64,000 nt of DNA from Afipia carboxidovorans OM5 (GTDB lineage Bacteria > Pseudomonadota > Alphaproteobacteria > Rhizobiales > Xanthobacteraceae). A model generated the notes under the pieces. The model was not told the DNA's origin. It saw nothing but the letters and a program-made list of their open reading frames with translations, and made no database searches. Both the position numbers and the translations under genes were made by a program. Every line of letters starts with the position of its first letter. Within the stretch, counting starts at the first letter, position 1. Shown piece after piece: positions 8,245 through 16,427 of the stretch. The stretch lies in the NCBI RefSeq assembly GCF_000218565.1, contig NC_015684.1, positions 682,001-746,000 on the forward strand. Direction: 5' to 3'.

Positions 8245-9438
8245 ATGACTCATTTGACATGGACCAAATTATTTCTTGCCGGTGGTGCAGTCGCTCTCAT
8301 GGCAGCGCCCGCGATGGCGGAGCAGCAACCATGCATCGGTAACAGCGTCGCGCTGACGGGCCCTGCCTCTTTCGGCGGTACCGCGGTGAAATACGGCGCG
8401 GAAGTCGCGATCGATGAAATCAACGAGGCCGGCGGCGTCCTCGGCAAGAAGCTCAAGCTCATCCAGTACGATGATGCCGGCGCTCCGCCGCGCGGCGTCG
8501 ATAACGTGCGCCGCATCGCGCTGTCCGACAAATGTGTCGCGATTTTCGGCGGCTATCACTCGACCGTCGGTCTTGCGCAGGTCGGTCCGGTGAATGAGAT
8601 CGGCATTCCGTGGATCGGCACGACCGGTGCCGGCACCAAGATCACCGAAAACGGCGGCTCGCCGAATTACATGTTCCGCGTGTCCGCCAAGGACAAGTGG
8701 GTTGCGCAGTTCCTTGCCGAGCAGGCGCTCAAGGCCTCCAAGACCGGCAAGGTCGCCATCATGTATGAAAACACCGGCTGGGGTAACGGCGCGCTGCCTG
8801 ATTTCAAGGCAGCGATGGAAGCCAAGGGCAAGACTGTCGCAGCGATCGAAACCTTCAACTGGAACGATCAGGACATGACGGCGCAGGCGATCCGCATCCG
8901 CGATTCCGGCGCCGATGCTGTCGTCACCTTCGCGCTGGACCGTGAAGGCAACCAGATCGTCCGCAGCTTCGACAAGATCGGCTACAAGCCGGCCATCTTC
9001 GGTGCGTGGGGTATTGCCGGCAATCTCGGCGATCTCGCGGGCCCGCTCGCGAACGGCGTGCGCGTGATGCAGACCTTCACCTGGATGGGTGAGATGAATC
9101 CGCGCACCAAGGCGGTGTGGGAGAAGATCCAGAAGAAGTTCAAGCTGAAGGACCCGTCCGAGCTGAAGATGGGCTCGGCGACCGCGAACTCCTACGACGC
9201 GGTCTACATCCTCGCCAAGGCGATCGAGAAGGCCGGCTCGTACGACTGGAAGAAGGTGCACGACGCACTCTACACCGTGAAGTACGACGGTCTCGTCGCG
9301 AAGTATGATCCGGCGTTCGATGCATCGAACCCGGAGCGTCAGGACGCCATTTTGCCGCAGTACTACAAGCTGACGGTGTGGTCTGACGGCAAGCTGTTGC
9401 CGATCGAGCAGACGGCCTACGGCAAGGCCAGCAACTAA
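8245..9438 (+). CDS. Branched-chain-amino-acid-type ABC transporter substrate-binding protein
   Basis: Periplasmic binding protein of 397 residues (peripla_BP_6 / LivK type). Residues 1-25 form a Sec signal peptide (LFLAGGAVALMAAPAMA, then EQQPC). The mature part shows the family opening SVALTGPASFGGTAVKYGAE and the INEAGGVLGKKLKL segment. An AAGGAGG site supports the chosen ATG over the upstream one. It is the first gene of an operon with permeases, ATPases, a cyclase-family hydrolase and an amidase, so its ligand is probably the amide-like substrate of those enzymes rather than leucine. A GC-rich hairpin follows the stop. Confidence 0.9.
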   Translation: MTHLTWTKLFLAGGAVALMAAPAMAEQQPCIGNSVALTGPASFGGTAVKYGAEVAIDEINEAGGVLGKKLKLIQYDDAGAPPRGVDNVRRIALSDKCVAIFGGYHSTVGLAQVGPVNEIGIPWIGTTGAGTKITENGGSPNYMFRVSAKDKWVAQFLAEQALKASKTGKVAIMYENTGWGNGALPDFKAAMEAKGKTVAAIETFNWNDQDMTAQAIRIRDSGADAVVTFALDREGNQIVRSFDKIGYKPAIFGAWGIAGNLGDLAGPLANGVRVMQTFTWMGEMNPRTKAVWEKIQKKFKLKDPSELKMGSATANSYDAVYILAKAIEKAGSYDWKKVHDALYTVKYDGLVAKYDPAFDASNPERQDAILPQYYKLTVWSDGKLLPIEQTAYGKASN

Positions 9439-9450
9439 ATCATTCACCTT

Positions 9451-9476
9451 GGCCGCCCGCACTGGTGCGGGCGGCC
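9451..9476 (+). terminator. Intercistronic GC-rich hairpin after binding-protein gene
   Basis: GGCCGCCCGCA and TGCGGGCGGCC form a perfect 11-bp stem with a CTGG loop, 12 bases after the stop of the binding-protein gene and before the permease gene. There is no long T-run. Such hairpins often stabilise the upstream mRNA or cause partial termination so that binding protein exceeds permease. Confidence 0.6.
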
Positions 9477-9537
9477 TCCTCCTTCACTCCGGACGTCGTG
9501 AGTGCCTGCGTGCCTCGCGATCGGGACCGGTGTGCGT

Positions 9538-10425
9538 ATGGCGGATCAAATGCAATCGATTATCCAGTACGTTCTGTCGGGACTTGCGATCGGGGGCTGT
9601 TACGCTCTCGTCGCGCTCGGCTTCCACATCATGTGGTCGACGGCGAAGGCTGTGAACTTCGCCCATGGCGACACTCTCATGCTCGGCGCGGTCCTGACGA
9701 TCATGGCGCTCGATCAGGGCGCGCCGCTTCCCCTCGCAATTCTCGGCGCCATCGCAGCCTCGTGCGTGTTCGGCATTCTGCTCGAACGGTTCGCCGTGCG
9801 GCCTTTCGCCAAGACCACCAGCTCGATCGGCTGGATGCTCACCACGATCGCAATCGGCATCATGCTGCAGGCCTATGTGACGATGGAATTCGGCGGCTTC
9901 TCGCGCGCGCTTCCGTCGCCCGGCGTGGAGAAGGCGATCTCGGTGATGGGTGCCGGCGTCTATCCGCAGGAGCTCGTCATTCCGGTCGTCGCGTTGCTTG
10001 CGATGCTCGGTCTCGGCTGGATGCAGCGTCACACGCTGATCGGCCGCGCGATGCAGGCGGTGTCGTTTGATCGCAACGCCGCTGCGCTGATGGGCATCAA
10101 CGTCAACTGGATGTTCGGATTCTCGTTCGGTCTTGCCGCCGCGCTCGGTGGCGCGGCCGGCATCCTGATCGCGCCGATCACGCAGGCTTCCGCGTCGATG
10201 GGTCTGACACTTGGCCTCAAGGGCTTCGCGGTCGCCATCATCGGCGGCATCACCAGCGCGCCCGGCGTGGTTCTCGCTGGTCTCGGCTTTGGTGTCGTCG
10301 AGAAGTTCGTCGAGGGTTACATCTCGACCGCCGCGCGCGAAATCGTCGGCTTCGGTCTCACCATTCTGGTTCTCCTCGTCTTCCCGCAAGGGTTGTTCGG
10401 CAAGCGCGAGGTGTTCAAGGTATGA
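9538..10425 (+). CDS. LivH-type ABC transporter permease
   Basis: Inner-membrane permease of 295 residues with about eight hydrophobic helices. The opening QYVLSGLAIGGCYALVALGF and the segment ALGFHIMWSTAKAVNFAHGD match the LivH branch of branched-chain-type importers. ATG at MADQMQS was chosen; 12 upstream in-frame codons are unlikely to be translated. The stop overlaps the start of the next gene by four bases (ATGA). Confidence 0.9.
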   Translation: MADQMQSIIQYVLSGLAIGGCYALVALGFHIMWSTAKAVNFAHGDTLMLGAVLTIMALDQGAPLPLAILGAIAASCVFGILLERFAVRPFAKTTSSIGWMLTTIAIGIMLQAYVTMEFGGFSRALPSPGVEKAISVMGAGVYPQELVIPVVALLAMLGLGWMQRHTLIGRAMQAVSFDRNAAALMGINVNWMFGFSFGLAAALGGAAGILIAPITQASASMGLTLGLKGFAVAIIGGITSAPGVVLAGLGFGVVEKFVEGYISTAAREIVGFGLTILVLLVFPQGLFGKREVFKV

Positions 10426-12221
10426 CCCAGCGTCTTCTCACGCCGCTCGCCTTCCTCGCGCTGGCGGCCTTCCTTATCGCGCTGCCGTTCACGGCGGACA
10501 ACGAGTACTCGCTGCGGCTGTTCATGCTGTTCGCGATCTACGCGATCGTGGCGCTCGGCCTCAACGTGCTCGTCGGTCTCGCTGGTCTGATCTCGCTCGG
10601 CCAGGCAGGCTTGTTCGCGCTCGGCGCCTATACGGGTGCGATTCTTGCGACCCGTCTCGGCTGGGATTTCATCTTTGCGGCGATGGCCGGCACCGTGGTT
10701 GCCGGTGCGTTCGGCGCGCTGCTCGCTTATCCCACGGTGCGGGTGCGCGGCGTCTATCTCGCCGTCATCACCATCGCGTTCGGCCTGATCGTCGAAAACG
10801 TCATCATCGAGTGGGATCATCTCACCGGCGGCACCACCGGCATCAGCAGCATTCCGAAGCCGGCGCTGTTCGGCTGGCCGCTCGACGGTTTCCGCTACTA
10901 CGCCGTGCTCGCGGTGCTTCTGTTTCTTGTCGTGGTCATCACCCACAACATCAAGCAGTCGCGTTATGGCCGCGCCATGCTGGCGGTGTCGCAGAGCGAG
11001 ACCGCGGCACGCGGTGTCGGCCTCAATGCCACCGGTGTGCGCACGCTCGCCTTTGTCATCGCCTCGTCGACGGCGGGACTTGCCGGCGTGCTCTATGCCT
11101 ACCTCAACCTCTACATCTCGCCTGACAGCTTCACCTTCAACGACTCCATCCGCTTCCTGCTGATGGTTGTGCTGGGCGGCGCAGGCACCACGGTCGGCGC
11201 ACTGATCGGCGCGCTGATCCTGACCTATCTGCCGGAGTACCTGCAGCAGCTTCAGTACTGGCAGCAGTTCGCCTACGGCCTGTTGCTGGCGCTGGTGATG
11301 TTCGTGCTGCCGCAGGGCATCTTCGGCACGCTCTCGCATCTCGTTGCGCGCTTCTTCCGGCGTGCGCCCGCACCGTCCGAGATGGCGGAGAGCGAGATCG
11401 AGAAGGTGCTGAAGGATGCCAAGGCGGGTTGGGCACCGGCGTCTTTCTCGGCCGAAGGGCTCACCATCCGCTTTGGCGGCCTCACCGCGCTCAACAAGGC
11501 GTCGATGCAGGTTGCGCCGGGCGAGATCCATGCGCTGATCGGCCCGAATGGTGCCGGCAAGTCGACCATGGTCAACATCATCACCGGCTTCTACCGGCCC
11601 AATGAAGGCACCGTCACGCTCGACGGCGTCAACATGGCCGGCTCCCCGCCGCACGCCGTGGCGCGCAGCGGCGTCGCGCGCACCTTCCAGAACACCGAAC
11701 TGTTCGGCGATCTGACGGTGCTCGAGAACGTCATGGTCGGCTTCCAGAAGCGGCTCTCCTACGGGCTGTTCGCGGCGGCCTTCCGCACCGGGCGCTTCCA
11801 CAAGGAAGAGGCCGAGTGCCGCCATGCCGCCGAGGCGCTGCTTGCCTTTGTCGGCCTCACCGGCTTCGCCAATGAGAAGGCACGCTTCCTGCCGTTCGGT
11901 ATGCAGCGCCGTCTCGAGATCGCCCGTGCGCTTGCGACCGCGCCGCGCCTCCTGCTGCTCGACGAACCGGCGGCCGGCCTTACGACGCAGGAAATCGACG
12001 AGCTCGATCGCATGATCCGTCGCACCGCGGCGCTCGGCATCTCGGTGCTGCTGATCGAGCATCACGTCGATCTCATCATGTCGGTGGCCGATCGCGTGAC
12101 CGTGCTCGACTACGGCGTCGTCATCGCCAGCGACAAGCCTGGCATCATTCAAAACGATCCGCGCGTGATCGAGGCCTATTTCGGCGTCGCGCCAGCGGCC
12201 CAAGCGGCGGAGGGAGCCTGA
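10422..12221 (+). CDS. LivM permease fused to LivG ATPase
   Basis: A single 599-residue chain joins two importer parts that are usually separate. Residues 1 to about 315 are the LivM permease (IYAIVALGLNVLVGLAGLIS, GQAGLFALGAYTGAI). From about 343 an ABC ATPase follows: Walker A GPNGAGKST at about 374-382, a signature region altered to FGMQRRLEIARAL near 493, and Walker B LLLLDEPAAGL near 511. The weak signature (PFGMQRR in place of LSGGQ) is common in LivG proteins. It pairs with the LivH permease before it and the LivF ATPase two bases after it. Confidence 0.92.
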   Translation: MTQRLLTPLAFLALAAFLIALPFTADNEYSLRLFMLFAIYAIVALGLNVLVGLAGLISLGQAGLFALGAYTGAILATRLGWDFIFAAMAGTVVAGAFGALLAYPTVRVRGVYLAVITIAFGLIVENVIIEWDHLTGGTTGISSIPKPALFGWPLDGFRYYAVLAVLLFLVVVITHNIKQSRYGRAMLAVSQSETAARGVGLNATGVRTLAFVIASSTAGLAGVLYAYLNLYISPDSFTFNDSIRFLLMVVLGGAGTTVGALIGALILTYLPEYLQQLQYWQQFAYGLLLALVMFVLPQGIFGTLSHLVARFFRRAPAPSEMAESEIEKVLKDAKAGWAPASFSAEGLTIRFGGLTALNKASMQVAPGEIHALIGPNGAGKSTMVNIITGFYRPNEGTVTLDGVNMAGSPPHAVARSGVARTFQNTELFGDLTVLENVMVGFQKRLSYGLFAAAFRTGRFHKEEAECRHAAEALLAFVGLTGFANEKARFLPFGMQRRLEIARALATAPRLLLLDEPAAGLTTQEIDELDRMIRRTAALGISVLLIEHHVDLIMSVADRVTVLDYGVVIASDKPGIIQNDPRVIEAYFGVAPAAQAAEGA

Positions 12222-12223
12222 CC

Positions 12224-12964
12224 ATGAGCACAAGCGCAAACGATGTGCTGCTTGAGGTTCGCGGTCTCGAAATCCAGTACGGCGCCGCGATCGCCGTGCG
12301 GGGTGTCGATCTTGTCGTGCGCCGCGGCGAATTCGTCTCCGTCATCGGCAACAACGGAGCCGGCAAGACCTCGATCCTGCGCGGCGTCAGCGGCCTGGTG
12401 CGGCCGCGCGCCGGCAGCGTTCTGTTCAAGGGCGAGGAGACCGCGAACTTCCCCGCGCATCGCAAGGTTAGCCGTGGCCTCGCGATGGTGCCGGAAGGCC
12501 GCCTGATCTTCGCCGACCAGACCGTCGAGGATAATCTCATCCTCGGCGCGTTCGGCCGCTGGAAGCGCGAGCGCGACGCCGTGCTGCGCGACTTCGAGAC
12601 TATCTTCGACCTGTTTCCGCGGCTCAAGGAACGACTCCATCAGCGCGCCGGCAGCCTGTCCGGCGGCGAGCAGCAGATGCTCGCGGTGGCGCGCGGTCTC
12701 GTCTCCAAGCCCGACCTTCTGATGATCGACGAGATGTCGCTCGGCCTCGCGCCGAAGATCGTCGAGCAGATGATGGGGGTGCTGCGCGATCTCAACTCGG
12801 CAGGACAGACTATCCTGCTGGTGGAGCAACTGGCGGCGCAGGCGCTTGCGATCTCGCATCGGGCCTATGTCGTCGGTCACGGCAAAATCGAACTTGAAGG
12901 GCGTGCGGACGAACTGGCGGGCTCACCGGCGGTGATGGAAGCATTTCTCGGAAAGAAGCACTAA
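12224..12964 (+). CDS. LivF-type ABC transporter ATPase
   Basis: ATP-binding subunit of 246 residues: Walker A GNNGAGKTS near 42, signature LSGGEQQMLAVARGL near 146 and Walker B LLMIDEMSLGL near 166, as in LivF. It forms the second nucleotide-binding domain with the LivG half of the upstream fusion. The start lies two bases after the upstream stop, so the genes are translationally coupled. Confidence 0.92.
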   Translation: MSTSANDVLLEVRGLEIQYGAAIAVRGVDLVVRRGEFVSVIGNNGAGKTSILRGVSGLVRPRAGSVLFKGEETANFPAHRKVSRGLAMVPEGRLIFADQTVEDNLILGAFGRWKRERDAVLRDFETIFDLFPRLKERLHQRAGSLSGGEQQMLAVARGLVSKPDLLMIDEMSLGLAPKIVEQMMGVLRDLNSAGQTILLVEQLAAQALAISHRAYVVGHGKIELEGRADELAGSPAVMEAFLGKKH

Positions 12965-12993
12965 CCCGGGATTAGCATCCCAAGGAGGTACTC

Positions 12994-13692
12994 ATGAGTA
13001 AACGTATCGTCGACCTTAGCCTGCTGATCGAAGACAACATGCCGGCGCACAAGCTGTTTCAGCGGCCTGTGATCACCACTCATATGTCTCACGAATCGGC
13101 GAAGGCCTTCAATCTCGGCGTGCCGGGCGATGCGATGACGTTCCAGACCAACTTCATCGCCATGCTCGATCACGTCGGCACGCACGTCGATGCGTTCCGT
13201 CACGTCAACCCGAATGGCAAGGCAGTGGACGAGATGCCGCTCGAGCTATTCATGGGCAAGGCGGTTGCGTTCGACCTGCGTCACATCGGTGACCTCGAGG
13301 ACATCACCGCCGAGCACATGGCGGAAGCCGAGAAGAAGTCGGGCGTGAAGGTGGATGGTCACATCGTGCTGCTGTGCACCGGCTTCCACAAGCGCAACTA
13401 CCCGAACCTCGAGTCGGTGTTCAAGAACCCGCAGCTCACCGTCGAAGCCACCAAGTGGCTGCACGAGCGCGGCTCGAAGATGCACGGCGTCGAAGGCCCC
13501 TCGACTGACCGTCCGTCGGACAACATCTTCTCCCAGCATCGTCTGTGCCGCGATCTCGGCATCAGCCACTGGGAATGGCTCGTCAATCTCGAGGAACTGC
13601 TCGGCGCGGGCGAAGTGCAGTTCTTCGGCGTGCCGCTGAAGTTCAAGGGCGGCTCCGGCTCGCCGGTACGCGCGTTCGCCATCGTCGGCTGA
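12994..13692 (+). CDS. Cyclase-family metal-dependent hydrolase (kynurenine formamidase / isatin hydrolase-like)
   Basis: A 232-residue protein of the putative cyclase family (PF04199). The metal-binding signature HxGTHxDxxxH is intact as HVGTHVDAFRH, with H60, H64, D66 and H70; it binds Mn or Zn in characterised members that open cyclic amides (isatin hydrolase) or cleave N-formylkynurenine. A clear AAGGAGG site precedes the ATG. Its place behind an importer and before an amidase suggests it opens an imported ring or lactam whose linear amide is then cut by the amidase. The actual substrate is not determined by sequence. Confidence 0.87.
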   Translation: MSKRIVDLSLLIEDNMPAHKLFQRPVITTHMSHESAKAFNLGVPGDAMTFQTNFIAMLDHVGTHVDAFRHVNPNGKAVDEMPLELFMGKAVAFDLRHIGDLEDITAEHMAEAEKKSGVKVDGHIVLLCTGFHKRNYPNLESVFKNPQLTVEATKWLHERGSKMHGVEGPSTDRPSDNIFSQHRLCRDLGISHWEWLVNLEELLGAGEVQFFGVPLKFKGGSGSPVRAFAIVG

Positions 13693-13700
13693 TGCAAACC

Positions 13701-13748
13701 AGCCGGGGCGGCGGGCCGCAGGGCGCCGCTACCCCGGCTGTAATTTTT
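13701..13748 (+). terminator. Terminator-like hairpin between cyclase and amidase genes
   Basis: AGCCGGGG pairs with CCCCGGCT, with an inner CGGCG/CGCCG stem, and is followed by GTAATTTTT. This is close to an intrinsic terminator and lies inside an apparently single operon, so the amidase may be expressed at a lower level or from an extra promoter. Confidence 0.55.
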
Positions 13749-13800
13749 CGGGCTGCGATTGCAGCCAACCTGTTGGGCGAGCGTTGCCGGAGGTGAAGTG

Positions 13801-15216
13801 ATGTCGGCTGAATTCGATACTCTGTCCGCCGTTGAGCTGAAGCGTCTCATTGCCCGCAAGGATCTCTCTCCGGTCGAAGTCACGCGGCGCGCGCTCGAAG
13901 CAGCGGAAGCGACGCAGTCGGCCCTCAATCCCTTCAGCACGCTGATGCCGGAAGCCGCGCTCAAGGCGGCGACCGCGGCGGAGGACGCGGTGATGCGCGG
14001 CCAGCCGCTCGGCTTTCTTCATGGCATTCCCGTCAGCGTCAAGGATCTCATCGCCGTTGGCGGGGTTACCTACGCCTCCGGCTCTAAAGCGATGGCGAAT
14101 AACATCGCTGCGGCGGATGCGCCAGCGGTCGAACGCTTGCGACAGGCCGGCGCGATTATCATCGGCAAGACCACCACGAGTGAGTTTGGCTGCAAGCCGG
14201 TCGGCGACAATCTGCTGACCGGCATCACCCGCAATCCGTGGAATCCCGACAAGACGCCGGGCGGCTCCAGCGCTGGGGCGGCGGCCTCGATTGCGGCAGG
14301 CGTGACGCCGTTCGGCATCGGCACCGATGGCGGCGGCTCGATCCGCATTCCGTGCAGCTTCTCCGGTCTCGCCGGCATCAAGGGCCATTTCGGCCGCGTG
14401 CCGGTGTGGCCGGTTTCGGCAACGCCGACGCTCGCGCATGTCGGGCCGATGGCGCGCTCGATGCAGGACGCGGCGCTTTTGTTCTCCGCCATTGCCGGTT
14501 ACGACGCGCGCGATCCGTTCAGCGTCGCGGGTCCGGTGCCGGATGTGCTCGGCGCGGCGCAGGCGAGCGTGAAGGGCATGCGCATCGCCTACAGCCCGAC
14601 CTTCGGTTACGCCAAGCCGACGCCCGAGGTTCTCGAAGTGATCGAGCGCGCGGTGCGGACGCTGGAAGATCTCGGCTGCGAGGTCGAACAGGTCGACAAG
14701 CTGTTCGCGAAGGACCCGATGGATCTGTGGACCGCGGAGTTCTACGCCGGCGTCGGCATCAAGCTGCGGGACTTTGTCGAGAACAAGCGCGACATGCTCG
14801 ATCCCGCCGTCGCCGATGTGCTGGAAGGCGCGCTGTCGCAAGACATGCGCAGCTATTACACCAAGGTGTTCGAGCGCTATGCGTTCCGCGACGAGGTCCG
14901 CACGCTGTTCGAGACCTACGATGCGGTGGTGTCCCCGGTGCTGCCGGTGAGTTCGCTCGATGTCGGCGTGAACATTCCGCCGCATCTGTCCGACCGCAAC
15001 CTGGTGTCGTGGGTGTACTACACCTATCCGTTCAACCTCACCGGCCAACCGGCGGGCTCGGTCTGCGCCGGCATCGCGGCGGACGGCATGCCGGTCGGCC
15101 TGCACATCGTCGGCCGCGCGCTCGGCGAATATGACGTCGTGCGCCTCGGTGCGGCCTATGAGCGCTCGCAGCCGTTGAACTACAACCGCTGCCCGGCATT
15201 ACGGGGTGCCGCATAA
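13801..15216 (+). CDS. Amidase (amidase signature family)
   Basis: A 471-residue amidase. The Ser-cisSer-Lys triad is present: K81 in VSVKDLI, S157 in PGGSSAG and S180 in GTDGGGSIRIP. Enzymes of this family hydrolyse small carboxamides or cyclic-amide breakdown products. The ATG was chosen for its AGGTGAAG ribosome site; an upstream in-frame ATG would place 14 extra codons over the preceding hairpin region. Last gene of the LysR-linked operon. Confidence 0.9.
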   Translation: MSAEFDTLSAVELKRLIARKDLSPVEVTRRALEAAEATQSALNPFSTLMPEAALKAATAAEDAVMRGQPLGFLHGIPVSVKDLIAVGGVTYASGSKAMANNIAAADAPAVERLRQAGAIIIGKTTTSEFGCKPVGDNLLTGITRNPWNPDKTPGGSSAGAAASIAAGVTPFGIGTDGGGSIRIPCSFSGLAGIKGHFGRVPVWPVSATPTLAHVGPMARSMQDAALLFSAIAGYDARDPFSVAGPVPDVLGAAQASVKGMRIAYSPTFGYAKPTPEVLEVIERAVRTLEDLGCEVEQVDKLFAKDPMDLWTAEFYAGVGIKLRDFVENKRDMLDPAVADVLEGALSQDMRSYYTKVFERYAFRDEVRTLFETYDAVVSPVLPVSSLDVGVNIPPHLSDRNLVSWVYYTYPFNLTGQPAGSVCAGIAADGMPVGLHIVGRALGEYDVVRLGAAYERSQPLNYNRCPALRGAA

Positions 15217-15698
15217 GGCTTCGCTTTCGGTTCTCGCCGGAAGCGTCGTGCTCCGAGACATTATTAATGTGACGTGCTGCCTTTATATTATTGCGCGTTG
15301 CCTCCACCGAAGGCGGCGCGCGGGGTGCATGCGGCGGAATGTCGTCCTGACCAACGTCTATTTACCGTTGTCCTTGACCGCCTCCTGCGCGTGACCTAAG
15401 ACTCTGACAGCGAGACATATCGAGCCGCAATGCCCCGTGTGGGCTACGTTCGCCGTCAAAATCCGGCGAGGCGCTGTTCGATACGGGTTTGCTGATCTCC
15501 TGACATGTCGTCGATGGACGTGGTGCGCGAACGCGCACGACGCATCGTGACCTTATGAATCATCACCGGCCTGGCGCTTGAATGCGCGAGCGCCGGATAA
15601 GGAGTCTGTTGCCCGGTGCCTTCGATCTTGATGCCCCTTTGTTGCGTCGTGCGCGGTGATCTCTCGCAGGGAGCGCGTGGTCCGCGCCCGGTGCGCGT
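15217..15698. other. Intergenic stretch without a recognised gene
   Basis: No frame here has convincing coding character or a ribosome site with a recognisable product. It separates the amidase operon from the sulfur-carrier cluster and probably holds the promoter of the latter. A GC-rich dyad (GTGCGCGAACGCGCAC, 15521-15536) is visible. Confidence 0.5.
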
Positions 15699-15941
15699 AT
15701 GAGCGAGCCTGTTGCCGCCGATGTCGAATGGGATGCGGGCGATCTCGGCTGCGGCCCGCTGCTGCTCGAGCTGCGCAATCGTCTGCGCACCATGCCGGGG
15801 CAGGTGTTCAAGCTGATCTCCGTCGATCCGGGTTCGCCGGAAGATCTGCCGGTCTGGTGCCGGCTCAGCCGCAACGAACTGCTGCACCACGACCCCGCAA
15901 CCAAAAGCTTCTGGATTCGCTCGCGTCTCGATTGGGAGTGA
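15699..15941 (+). CDS. TusA-like sulfur carrier protein (atypical)
   Basis: An 80-residue protein with the TusA/SirA/YeeD fold pattern: strand, DLGCGPLLLELRNRL helix, strand, helix. The carrier cysteine is C18, but the usual CPxP is replaced by CGPL. A second cysteine, C54, lies in DLPVWCRL. The same DLPxWCRLxxNxL signature occurs in the TusA domain of the fusion protein at 21216, so the two are paralogous. TusA proteins carry sulfur as a persulfide between enzymes. It begins the cluster with DsrE and a Phn-like importer. Confidence 0.78.
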   Translation: MSEPVAADVEWDAGDLGCGPLLLELRNRLRTMPGQVFKLISVDPGSPEDLPVWCRLSRNELLHHDPATKSFWIRSRLDWE

Positions 15942-16002
15942 CGCGGATCCGATGAAGACCTGATTCCTATCCGAGAAAACGCCAATCCAAAGGGAGACCC
16001 AA

Positions 16003-16365
16003 ATGGCCGGAAATTTCGTCGTCAGCCTGACCCACGCCAAGAACGATACCGACAAGGCGACCGTCGCCTTCGTCATCGCCAATGCGGCGATCGCGTCCGA
16101 GAAGAAGGTCGTGGTGTTCCTTTCGATCGAAGGCACACGGCTGTCGCAGAAGGGTTATGCCGACGACATTCATGAAGAAGGCTTTGCGCCGCTCAAGGAC
16201 CTGATGAAGAGCTTCGCCGAGGCCGGCGGCCAGATGTTCGTCTGCTCACCCTGCTTCAAGAAGCGCGGGCTCGACGAGAACAACCTCGTGCCCGGCGCGG
16301 TGATCGTTGGCGGCGCGAAGCTCGTCGAATTCCTCGGCGATGGCTGCCCCAGCGTCAGCTACTAA
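16003..16365 (+). CDS. DsrE-family protein
   Basis: A 120-residue DsrE/DsrF-like protein: NFVVSLTHAKNDTDKATVAF opening, then KVVVFLSIEGTRL, a two-cysteine site CSPC (C81, C84) at the position of the family's active cysteine, and a third cysteine near the end (C115, DGCPS). DsrE-like proteins accept sulfur from TusA-type carriers in sulfur oxidation and tRNA thiolation. Its place between a TusA-like protein and a TusA-fusion gene supports a sulfur-relay role. A stem-loop follows the stop. Confidence 0.85.
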   Translation: MAGNFVVSLTHAKNDTDKATVAFVIANAAIASEKKVVVFLSIEGTRLSQKGYADDIHEEGFAPLKDLMKSFAEAGGQMFVCSPCFKKRGLDENNLVPGAVIVGGAKLVEFLGDGCPSVSY

Positions 16366-16373
16366 ACATCGGC

Positions 16374-16402
16374 GCGAGCGTCCGCATCGTGCGGGCGCTC
16401 GC
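16374..16402 (+). terminator. Intercistronic stem-loop after dsrE-like gene
   Basis: GCGAGCGTCCGCA pairs with TGCGGGCGCTCGC (one T-G wobble) around a 3-base TCG loop. It is nine bases after the stop, has no T-run, and occupies the region where a spurious upstream GTG start of the next gene lies. It may separate expression levels of the first two genes from the rest. Confidence 0.55.
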
Positions 16403-16427
16403 GATGCTCATAAACGGACGACACAAG

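Noticed and set aside
10317..12239. Long minus-strand frame opposite the LivM-LivG gene
   Set aside because: Rich in Arg, Asp, Glu and His with no fold pattern; mirror of the real coding frame.
15456..16136. Minus-strand frame across the gap before and through the TusA and DsrE-like genes
   Set aside because: Antisense to two supported genes, no domain.
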